Below are positions 42,539-48,865 of a stretch of 48,865 bases of DNA, piece after piece. A program made the translations under genes and the position numbers. The stretch's first letter is position 1. Every line of letters starts with the position of its first letter. The notes under the pieces are model-generated. The model was not told where the DNA came from and did not search any database. It saw only the letters and a program-made list of their open reading frames with translations. The stretch is from CALRGE01 sp964360635 (GTDB lineage: Bacteria > Patescibacteriota > Gracilibacteria > UBA1369 > 2-02-FULL-48-14): contig CAYHXO010000014.1 of assembly GCA_964360635.1 (NCBI GenBank), positions 1 to 48,865 on the forward strand. Direction: 5' to 3'.

Positions 42539-43402
42539 CTATTTTTTCGCCCTAAACAGGCGTCTCACGCCAAACTCAGGATGTGAGAAATAAACCTGGC
42601 CCCTGTCACCACGGATATAATATCCCGGCCTTTGATAGTTAGGCCTGAAGTGAAAAACCCCGGCATTTTCCATTGACCAATGAGAACCATCCTTGTTTCG
42701 TCCAGAGCAAGGACCACTATCAGCCCAAATAGATAATGTATAATTATGATCCTCATGTTCAATAAATTGCGCTCCCGTAAATATCTCGAATTTTCTAGTA
42801 TATTCTGCCGGCACAATTTCATCACCAGGTAAATAATTAAACTGAAAAAATTCATAACCATTCTCCATCATCGCTTTATATGTAGCAGCGTAGGTATTTT
42901 CCAGATAAACTGGTCCCAGTCCACCGTCAGCAACCATCGGGTTTCCTTTCTCGTCGATACCAAAAAGTATTCCTCCTAAATGCAGAGATGCGGCTTTAGC
43001 CAAGTTGTCTTTGCGAAGTAATCGATTTTCCACAAAGTTCCATTTAGCTCTTTTTTTCTCTTGAGGTTGCCAATTCTGATACATGAATCTATATGACGGT
43101 TGGCAGATGTCTACCAGTTTGATCTCCTTTGCCAGACCTTTGAATTTGTCATCATCCTTCTTTCCCTCAGCGAAAAAATCCATCATTACGCCAACACCGT
43201 CAAAATCTGTTTCATGGCGTATTCCTTTAGATAATTTATCCAAAAGAACCTTTCTAGTTGAAGCATATGCTGCAGATTTATCCACAGCTTCATTCACCCA
43301 AATATTCACAATTTGCTGATTAGTGCGAATCAAGGCAGGAATCTGCTCGGGGCTGATTATGTTCTCTACCACGGCGCTTTCTCTGCTTTCTTTTTCTGAC
43401 AT
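42539..43402 (-). CDS. unrecognised protein with a C-terminal YQR-G-RAK domain, member 1
   Basis: 287 residues, no signal peptide or membrane segment. The last ~190 residues align with the protein at 47591-48748: MYQNWQPQEKKRAKW, GILFGIDEKGNPMVADGG, then FRPNYQRPGYYIRGDRG and GVRRLFRAKK. The N-terminal ~95 residues are helical and differ. The conserved aromatic and Arg residues suggest a binding or enzymatic domain, but I know no family with this pattern. A promoter precedes it and it appears to be a single-gene unit. Confidence 0.75.
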   Translation of the reverse strand: MSEKESRESAVVENIISPEQIPALIRTNQQIVNIWVNEAVDKSAAYASTRKVLLDKLSKGIRHETDFDGVGVMMDFFAEGKKDDDKFKGLAKEIKLVDICQPSYRFMYQNWQPQEKKRAKWNFVENRLLRKDNLAKAASLHLGGILFGIDEKGNPMVADGGLGPVYLENTYAATYKAMMENGYEFFQFNYLPGDEIVPAEYTRKFEIFTGAQFIEHEDHNYTLSIWADSGPCSGRNKDGSHWSMENAGVFHFRPNYQRPGYYIRGDRGQVYFSHPEFGVRRLFRAKK

Positions 43403-43423
43403 TTTTTAATGTGAATGGTCAAG

Positions 43424-43451
43424 ACTATACATTAAAGTTGAGTTTTGTCTA
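43424..43451 (-). promoter_or_regulatory. promoter of the 42539-43402 gene
   Basis: On the minus strand: TAGACA (43446-43451), 16-bp spacer, TATAGT (43424-43429). The -10 area reads TGTATAGTCT, a 9 of 10 match to the TGTATAG box, probably only because of the -10. Confidence 0.55.
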
Positions 43452-43501
43452 TGCACGAGCAAGATAACACTAAGGCCATCAAATTAGCCGCGTAGAAAAG
43501 C

Positions 43502-43529
43502 TTGTCACAATTCATCATGTCATTATAAT
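43502..43529 (+). promoter_or_regulatory. promoter of the 43560 gene
   Basis: TTGTCA (43502-43507), 16-bp spacer, TATAAT (43524-43529). Leader of about 24 nt, no Shine-Dalgarno sequence. Confidence 0.75.
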
Positions 43530-43559
43530 CTAGGCAACAATTTTTAACCCGCCTCAAAG

Positions 43560-44237
43560 ATGTCAAAGAGAACCGGATTCGCAATTTTAATTGTTCTTAC
43601 GATTGTTTTGGGTGGTGGTTTTTACTTCAACAGTTCAAAGAATTTGCAGGGGAGTTTTAGCGCGGTGAACCAGGATGTAACAAAAGAAGTAACTACAGGT
43701 GCGCAAGCTACAGAAGAGCTTTTGATGAGCATTGATACTGCCGGAAGTGGATCTGTGACTTTAACAAAAGGTAGTACAGAAAAAGCAGTGCTAGGAAAAT
43801 GGAAAGTGAGCTATAAAAATGATGCAGGCGTTTGTAATGTTTCATTTGGTCTTTCAGACAATGGCGAGATTAAAGATTTATATAGCTCCGCGGGCCAAAC
43901 AGAGAAATATTTAGATGACACGCAATTAGCAGTTTTGATTGATGATGCGGCGAGTACTTTTAGACCGAATGATATGGCACTTTCATTATTTACACCTGCC
44001 TTTACGCCAAAATCCGGAAAAAGTTACACGTTTTATTTGTATGGATACGCACCATCTGATGCGGCAAATTTGAGCAATGGTATCCTATATATGACTACTG
44101 CTTGTGCACGACCATCTACAGGAGGATATGATAAATGGGACGCGGAAGATTCAAGCGGTCAAAATGGCTATTTCAGTGTTGATACTGACGCCACAGGTTT
44201 TGGAATTCCTGGAGGAACGAAAGTGAATATTCAATGA
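43560..44237 (+). CDS. exported or membrane-anchored protein with NLQGSF motif
   Basis: 225 residues. Basic start, one hydrophobic segment (FAILIVLTIVLGGGFYF), then SKNLQGSFSAV, shared in pattern with the proteins at 31987 and 21033. The mature domain is beta-rich with two cysteines (GVCNVSFGL, TTACARPS) that could bond. No enzymatic motif. It has its own promoter and ends before two tandem hairpins that separate it from convergent ftsE. A surface or pilus-associated role is possible but unsupported. Confidence 0.7.
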   Translation: MSKRTGFAILIVLTIVLGGGFYFNSSKNLQGSFSAVNQDVTKEVTTGAQATEELLMSIDTAGSGSVTLTKGSTEKAVLGKWKVSYKNDAGVCNVSFGLSDNGEIKDLYSSAGQTEKYLDDTQLAVLIDDAASTFRPNDMALSLFTPAFTPKSGKSYTFYLYGYAPSDAANLSNGILYMTTACARPSTGGYDKWDAEDSSGQNGYFSVDTDATGFGIPGGTKVNIQ

Positions 44238-44244
44238 GGGAAAG

Positions 44245-44283
44245 CGCACCTTTGGTGCGTGAATGCTCAAACCTTCGGTTTGA
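44245..44283. terminator. two tandem hairpins between convergent genes
   Basis: CGCACC-TTT-GGTGCG (44245-44259) and TCAAACC-TTC-GGTTTGA (44267-44283). They fill the gap between the 43560 gene and ftsE. No T-run follows either, so they would be an unusual terminator or mRNA-end protector for both transcripts. Confidence 0.5.
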
Positions 44284-44955
44284 CTAATAAGAAGCTTCAT
44301 TCTCATCTCTGAAAACTTGCCCGTCGCGAATTTCAACAACGCGTTTGTGAAGCCGATTTACAAGATGCTTATTGTGAGTGGCGAAAATTACTGTGACGCC
44401 ATTGATGTTTAATTTTTCAAAAATATTTACTATTTCTTCTGCAGTTTCAGGATCAAGATTTCCTGTTGGTTCATCAGCAATAATAAGGCGCGGTTCGTGA
44501 ATTAGCGCGCGGGCGATTGCTACTCTTTGTTTTTCACCACCGGAAAGCATGTGTGGAAAGTGGTGCTTTGCTGTTGTGAGTTCAACCAGTTCTAGAACTT
44601 CTGGAACTTTTTTTTCGATTTGAGCATCTGTGTAGCCGCAGACTTCCATTGCAAATGCGATGTTTTCGTATGCGGTTTTTTTTGGCAAAAGTTTGTAATC
44701 TTGAAAAACTATTCCGATTTTTCTGCGATATTCTTGAAGCGCCATCGAATTGAATTTTGTGATGTTGTAACCGTCGACAAAGATTTCTCCTTCGCTCAAT
44801 TTTGTTGCGCCAATTAAAGAATGAACAAGTGTTGTTTTCCCCGCACCTGAAGGGCCAATTAGCGAAAGCCATTCACCACCGTTAATTTGCAGGTTTATAT
44901 TATTTATAACAACATGATTTCCGAATTTTTTCGTGGCGTTTTTGAACTCGATCAT
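44284..44955 (-). CDS. ftsE: cell-division ABC transporter ATPase FtsE
   Basis: 223 residues from ATG 44955. With FtsX it controls cell-wall hydrolases at the division site. Walker A GPSGAGKT (35-42), Q-loop GIVFQDYKLLPKKTAYENI (typical FtsE), signature LSGGEKQRVAIARAL and Walker B LIIADEPTGNLD are present. An upstream in-frame extension to 45069 would run into the divergent surface-protein gene and has no family support. No ftsX gene adjoins, unlike in most bacteria; the partner must lie elsewhere or be replaced. Confidence 0.88.
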   Translation of the reverse strand: MIEFKNATKKFGNHVVINNINLQINGGEWLSLIGPSGAGKTTLVHSLIGATKLSEGEIFVDGYNITKFNSMALQEYRRKIGIVFQDYKLLPKKTAYENIAFAMEVCGYTDAQIEKKVPEVLELVELTTAKHHFPHMLSGGEKQRVAIARALIHEPRLIIADEPTGNLDPETAEEIVNIFEKLNINGVTVIFATHNKHLVNRLHKRVVEIRDGQVFRDENEASY

Positions 44956-44971
44956 ATCCCTAGTGTATAAT
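44942..44971 (+). promoter_or_regulatory. promoter of the SLH/LamG gene, probably leaderless
   Basis: TTGAAC (44942-44947), 18-bp spacer, TATAAT (44966-44971). The ATG at 44978 is 6 nt past the -10, so the message would have no leader. The -35 lies inside the start of divergent ftsE. Confidence 0.65.
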
Positions 44972-44977
44972 AGGCAC

Positions 44978-46657
44978 ATGAGATTTTCCATGCGGATATT
45001 GGCGGGACTAATGGTATTGAACTTTTTTAGTGTTGCGACGGCCTTCGCCGTCGTCGACGTAGACTCCAACGAACTTCAAAGTGCAATTTCAATAATATTT
45101 CCTGATACAGATTTAATTCCGCAACCGAGCGGATATGAAAAATTTACTCTGCAATCAAAAGGCGGAAGTGAAAATGGAATTTATGCAATTTACGAAGCAA
45201 AGCTTTCATCTAATTTTGTAATTAAAGACGAGCTACCAAGGCTAAAATTGAGCGCTTATTCTTATGCGAATCAAGATGCTGCATTGGCGGCTTTTAAGTC
45301 GATTAGAAATTATGGATCATTTGTAAACGGTCAAAAAAATATTGTTTTAGAAGATGATAGAAATATTTTTTATCAGAGTATGCCAGGTGCCGGAGCAGAT
45401 ATTTTTGGTGGAATTCTTACGGAAGATAATTCCATTCACATGCTGCACATGAACGGAAATATTTTGTTTCATGCCAGTATTTATAGAAATAGCGGAGAAT
45501 ATTACCGCCCGAATGTTGATGCGTTTTTTTCTTTAGAAAGTGACACTGAACAAATTAAAGACATCTTCGATAAAAGTTTTGCTTTTATGAAATTAGGTTT
45601 AGGAGTTTTGTATCAACCAAGTAGTAGTGATTACTCTGCAATTAGTGAAAAAAGCTCTGTGAATTTAAGTGAATTTTATTCGATTCCAAAAAATGGTGCG
45701 CTCAATTTTGAGATGTATATAAATGATCCAAGTTCTGCTGTTGGAACAGTTTTTGATTCTTCCGGAATTTCTACAGCGACAGAAGGTGATATATATTTAT
45801 ATGTAAATAAAGACGGAAATTTAATGGCTGGTATTTATGCTCCAAATTTTGATTCCGGATGCGAGATGGAATCCGGCTGGTATAGAATTACCAGTTCAGA
45901 AACCTTGAGTCCTTACGAGTGGAATAGTGTTTCTCTTCACTATGGTGTGCTTGGATTTTCTGTTTCTATAAATGGAAGAGTTAGTGCTTCTTGTGATGTT
46001 TCTCAAGGAAGATCTTCAAATAATTTATACTTTGGAGACTTTCCTGATGATACGATTTATGAGTCGATGAGCGGCTATATTCAGAACCTAAAAATGGATA
46101 CTGATAAAATTGAGGATGGAACAAGTTGGGACGATGTTCTTAGCAATCAAATTTTTCTTGATCTCTCAAATAACGATCCGGATGTGGATATTTTTCAGTA
46201 CCTCAAATCTAATGGCATAATGAATGGTAGCGAAGGAAATTTACGACCTGATGAATATTTGAATCGCGCTGAAATGGTGAAAATTTTGTTGAAGGCATAT
46301 GGTCACAGTGCTGAAGATGGCGAGCTTCCATTTGTGGATACTGAGAATGATGCTTGGTATGCAAAATATTTAGCTACAGGATATAAAATTGGAATTATTG
46401 TAGGCAACCGATATGGTCAATTTTTACCCGGACACGAAATAAATCGTGCGGAATTTTTCACAATTTTATATAGAATTAGCGGCGAGAAAAAAATTAATTA
46501 TGGCGGAGAATATTCTGATGTTAATGATAAAGATTGGTATGTGACGGCAGCAGCTTTTGCGGCTTCAAATAAGCTTGTCACGAGCACAGCTTTTGATGCT
46601 TCAGCAACCGTTTCACGCAGAGATGCCGCACGAGCAATTTACGCACTTATAAAATGA
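44978..46657 (+). CDS. surface protein with LamG-like domain and three C-terminal SLH domains
   Basis: 559 residues. Signal peptide at the start (MRILAGLMVLNFFSVATAFA). Residues about 25-215 form an unrecognised domain (SGYEKFTLQSKGGSENGIYA). About 225-385 looks like a LamG/concanavalin-type jellyroll (GALNFEMYINDPSSAVGTVF, SPYEWNSVSLHYGVLGFSVS). The C terminus has three SLH domains: FQYLKSNGIMNGSEGNLRPD, FVDTENDAWYAKYLATGYKI, YSDVNDKDWYVTAAAFAASN. SLH domains would hold it to wall glycan beside the S-layer protein at 5056. Its stop overlaps the Xer recombinase start by 4 nt. Confidence 0.88.
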   Translation: MRFSMRILAGLMVLNFFSVATAFAVVDVDSNELQSAISIIFPDTDLIPQPSGYEKFTLQSKGGSENGIYAIYEAKLSSNFVIKDELPRLKLSAYSYANQDAALAAFKSIRNYGSFVNGQKNIVLEDDRNIFYQSMPGAGADIFGGILTEDNSIHMLHMNGNILFHASIYRNSGEYYRPNVDAFFSLESDTEQIKDIFDKSFAFMKLGLGVLYQPSSSDYSAISEKSSVNLSEFYSIPKNGALNFEMYINDPSSAVGTVFDSSGISTATEGDIYLYVNKDGNLMAGIYAPNFDSGCEMESGWYRITSSETLSPYEWNSVSLHYGVLGFSVSINGRVSASCDVSQGRSSNNLYFGDFPDDTIYESMSGYIQNLKMDTDKIEDGTSWDDVLSNQIFLDLSNNDPDVDIFQYLKSNGIMNGSEGNLRPDEYLNRAEMVKILLKAYGHSAEDGELPFVDTENDAWYAKYLATGYKIGIIVGNRYGQFLPGHEINRAEFFTILYRISGEKKINYGGEYSDVNDKDWYVTAAAFAASNKLVTSTAFDASATVSRRDAARAIYALIK

Positions 46658-47589
46658 TTTCTGAAACTCAAAAATTGATCTCGAAATTTCTTGAACACGT
46701 TGAGATTTCAAAAAATCAGTCGCGGAAAACTGTAGAAAACTATCATCATTATTTGCAAAGATTTATCGAGTTTGTCGGCGACAAAAAAATGGGTGAATTG
46801 AGTGTTGACGACGTGCATTCTTTTCAAGTTTTTTTGAATAGATACAAAGATTTACATGGACATAATCTCAGCCCAAAAACTCAGAATTTTCACTTGATTG
46901 CGTTGCGCGCTTTTTTGAAATTTCTCGTTCGGCAAGATGTGCCTTGCCTCGCGCCGGAAAAAATTGATTTAAAAAAAATAGGTGAAAGGATTGTGGATTT
47001 TATCACGCGAGATGAAGTGGAAAGATTGTTCGCCGCCATTGATATTTCTAAGCGCGTGGGCCTCCGCGATCGTGCAATTTTGGAGACTTTATATTCAACC
47101 GGACTTCGCGTTAGTGAGCTAGTTAGTTTAAACCGCGGACAGGTTGATTTGGAACGTCGTGAATTTACAATTCGTGGAAAAGGTCAGAAGCCGCGAATCG
47201 TTTTTTTGTCGGAGCGTTGTGTGAAATGGATTCGTTTATATTTAGCCGACCGTGCCGATAATTGGGAGCCTCTTTTTGTGAGTACTGGGCGAAGTCGAGA
47301 CTCTGATGAACTTGGCCTAGGTACTAGCGGTGCGCTGGGAGAAAAGAGAAGACTCACCGCCTACACAATTCAGGAGAATGTTCGACGTGCCGCACGCATG
47401 GCTGGAATCGGTAAAAAAGTTACGCCGCACGTTATTCGACATTCATTCGCGACAGATCTTCTACACAACGGCGCCGACATTCGCGCTGTTCAAGAAATGC
47501 TCGGCCACGCCTCAATCACGACCACGCAAATTTACACACACTCAACAAACGCTAGGTTGCGAGAAGTGCACGAGAGGTTTCATAAGTAG
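46654..47589 (+). CDS. tyrosine recombinase, XerC/XerD type
   Basis: 311 residues. Resolves chromosome dimers at dif and can act in element integration. SAM-like N-terminal domain (about 1-90) and catalytic residues Arg152 (STGLRVSEL), Lys176 (RGKGQKPR), His259 and Arg262 (PHVIRHSFATDLL), His285 (LGHAS) and Tyr294 (TQIYTHS). A ~15-residue insertion around 211-230 (GRSRDSDELGLGTSG) is unusual. Translational overlap with a surface-protein gene rather than a mobile element favours housekeeping Xer function. Confidence 0.9.
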   Translation: MISETQKLISKFLEHVEISKNQSRKTVENYHHYLQRFIEFVGDKKMGELSVDDVHSFQVFLNRYKDLHGHNLSPKTQNFHLIALRAFLKFLVRQDVPCLAPEKIDLKKIGERIVDFITRDEVERLFAAIDISKRVGLRDRAILETLYSTGLRVSELVSLNRGQVDLERREFTIRGKGQKPRIVFLSERCVKWIRLYLADRADNWEPLFVSTGRSRDSDELGLGTSGALGEKRRLTAYTIQENVRRAARMAGIGKKVTPHVIRHSFATDLLHNGADIRAVQEMLGHASITTTQIYTHSTNARLREVHERFHK

Positions 47590-47590
47590 A

Positions 47591-48748
47591 CTAGGCTTTT
47601 GCCCTTAGCAGGCCACGGATGCCACGAAAGTTATATCCAAGGTTGCCATCTCTGTCGAGGTGGACGCCCGATCTCTGATAGGTTGGACCGAAGTGCGAAA
47701 CATGAGCATGACTGACATTTGCATCTTTTTCTCCTGATTCTAGAAATGATGACTTGTAAGTGAGTTTATCTTCTGATCTAACTAGTGGTTCTCCTGTGAA
47801 GGCTTCATACATTAGTTCTTCTTCACTCTTTCCATATGGGTATATGCATGGGAAAAGGTCTAGTCCTATGGCTTTTGCTGCTTTTCTTGCTTCGGGGAAT
47901 GTCTTTCCGGTTAGGATTGGTTCGACTCCACCATTTGCGAAAAGTATATTTCCATTCTTATCTGCTCCGAACATAATTGGACCCTTTGGAATTGCCTCTA
48001 CTTGTTTCAAAAGTGCTCCTTTTTTCGCCAGCATTGCTACTTGTATTCTTTTCCAATCGATTCTCGATTTACTTTCAGGGCTCCACCTGCTGTACATTTC
48101 TGCGAATTTTGCGAGGCGAGGATCTACTTCTACTGATTCTAGCGTAGCCTTTGTAGCTTCACTCGTTGATGAAGTCACCGCTTGAACTTGAATTGCATTT
48201 TTCACTCCTACAGGAACGGGTTCAGCTTCGATTTGTTCAACCAATGCCTTCATAATAAAACCACATGCTTCACTTTGATCCTCAATGCTTGAAAGCAACG
48301 CTCTTATTTCACGTAGTCCTTCTTCGTTATCCGTATTTATCAACATAGCAGTGGACATGTCATATCCATCAATAATCATAGGATCTTCAAGTTTTCTTTT
48401 GAAAAATCTTAGCTCTCCTTCTACCCACTCGTATGTAGAGGAAATCGAGCGTGAATATTGGCTAAAACCGTCGAGCAAATACTTATGATCTTCATACTTA
48501 AAGATCAGATTACTTGGCTCAATCACTCTAAGAATTTCCACTAAGACCCTAACTAAATTTCTGAAATTCATTTCTACTTCCTGTTCCTCCCCATGGAACC
48601 GACCCACAACATTGTCGGCTTGTCGGAGTACCTCATCAACAAAATGTTTATAACGAATCAAAAACTGCTGAGCTTGTTCCAATAATTCATTGCACTTTTG
48701 CTTTAGTGCTTCCTTATTATGTTCCAGTTCATTTGGTGCCTTATTCAT
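47591..48748 (-). CDS. unrecognised protein with a C-terminal YQR-G-RAK domain, member 2
   Basis: 385 residues from ATG 48748, chosen because a promoter lies just upstream at 48775-48802; an in-frame ATG at 48835 would sit upstream of it. The N-terminal ~200 residues are helical, coiled-coil-like and charged (NELLEQAQQFLIRYKHFVDE). The last ~180 align with the 42539-43402 protein: MYSRWSPESKSRIDW, GPIMFGADKNGNILFANGG, FGPTYQRSGVHLDRDG and GIRGLLRAKA. No signal peptide or known motif. The convergent Xer gene ends 1 nt away. Confidence 0.75.
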   Translation of the reverse strand: MNKAPNELEHNKEALKQKCNELLEQAQQFLIRYKHFVDEVLRQADNVVGRFHGEEQEVEMNFRNLVRVLVEILRVIEPSNLIFKYEDHKYLLDGFSQYSRSISSTYEWVEGELRFFKRKLEDPMIIDGYDMSTAMLINTDNEEGLREIRALLSSIEDQSEACGFIMKALVEQIEAEPVPVGVKNAIQVQAVTSSTSEATKATLESVEVDPRLAKFAEMYSRWSPESKSRIDWKRIQVAMLAKKGALLKQVEAIPKGPIMFGADKNGNILFANGGVEPILTGKTFPEARKAAKAIGLDLFPCIYPYGKSEEELMYEAFTGEPLVRSEDKLTYKSSFLESGEKDANVSHAHVSHFGPTYQRSGVHLDRDGNLGYNFRGIRGLLRAKA

Positions 48749-48774
48749 AATATACGCGGTGGATGAATATATAT

Positions 48775-48802
48775 AGCATAACACCCCTTCCATTTTTGTC
48801 AA
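48775..48802 (-). promoter_or_regulatory. promoter of the 47591-48748 gene
   Basis: On the minus strand: TTGACA (48797-48802), 16-bp spacer, TATGCT (48775-48780). Transcription would start near 48768, about 20 nt before ATG 48748. The last bases of the window (48803-48865) show nothing clear. Confidence 0.6.
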
Positions 48803-48865
48803 GCAAATCCCCCTGAATTCTAGTCCGAATCGCACTTGAAGACTTCAAAAGGTGAAGAGTAAGCC

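Noticed and set aside
43422..43431. 9/10 match to the TGTATAG box upstream of the 42539-43402 gene
   Set aside because: It coincides with a -10 box (TATAGT) that has a -35 at the right distance, so the match is explained by the promoter.
46654..47589. Integrase marking a prophage or integrative element
   Set aside because: Housekeeping Xer features, translational overlap with a surface gene, and no attachment repeats or phage genes nearby.

Overview
The window looks like a compact bacterial chromosome fragment. It is moderately AT-rich by eye, densely packed and uses the standard code: TAA, TAG and TGA all end intact genes. Several traits suggest a Candidate Phyla Radiation (Patescibacteria) lineage, possibly near Peregrinibacteria. 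These are many 1-4 nt gene overlaps, almost no Shine-Dalgarno sequences, start codons placed where transcription should begin, SLH-anchored surface proteins, many unrecognised exported proteins, and single informational genes (recA, recX, nusA, dprA, a Xer recombinase). The lineage is inferred from style, not from a marker gene.

Layout. 1-2963: 3' part of S-adenosylhomocysteine hydrolase followed by a small glycan cluster (GT2, DUF2304-like membrane protein, GT4). 2955-4915: tandem duplication of a BRO-N/DinD-like gene with its upstream dyad. 5056-8931: a large S-layer protein with a structured leader. 9320-12789: tRNA-Glu, dnaJ, tRNA-Lys, a membrane protein and a small HTH protein. Twelve copies of a 10-bp box, TGTATAG(T/G)CG, lie upstream of dnaJ, upstream of the HTH gene and inside the HTH gene. 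12822-18223: aspartate aminotransferase/decarboxylase-like, glutamate dehydrogenase and pyruvate phosphate dikinase genes, apparently in one operon behind the HTH gene. 18129-22784: methyltransferase, NAD kinase, two GT4 enzymes and a lipoprotein. 22813-24709: membrane protein, zinc-ribbon protein and purM. 24775-24864: a 90-bp inverted-repeat element. 24969-29303: an island of unrecognised proteins including a HELAH metallopeptidase and two paralogous exported proteins. 29342-36399: dprA, pilB, nusA, a PP2C-like gene broken by an in-frame TAG, recX and recA. 36584-42456: a cysteine-peptidase-like protein, then an FGAM synthetase operon in which PurQ carries two PurS-like modules and a lipoprotein gene lies between purL and purQ. 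42539-48748: two proteins sharing an unnamed C-terminal domain, an exported protein, ftsE, an SLH/LamG surface protein and a Xer recombinase.

How the genes fit together. DprA (DNA uptake), PilB (type IV pilus), RecA and RecX form a natural-transformation and recombination set. recA has a perfect palindrome exactly filling its promoter spacer. The two SLH proteins and several short exported proteins, three of which share an N-L-(Q/K)-G-x-F motif after the signal segment, suggest an elaborate cell surface. The strongest candidate for an undescribed system is the TGTATAG box array with the HTH gene, which would couple a DnaJ chaperone to an amino-acid/PEP metabolic operon through an autoregulated, leaderless regulator.
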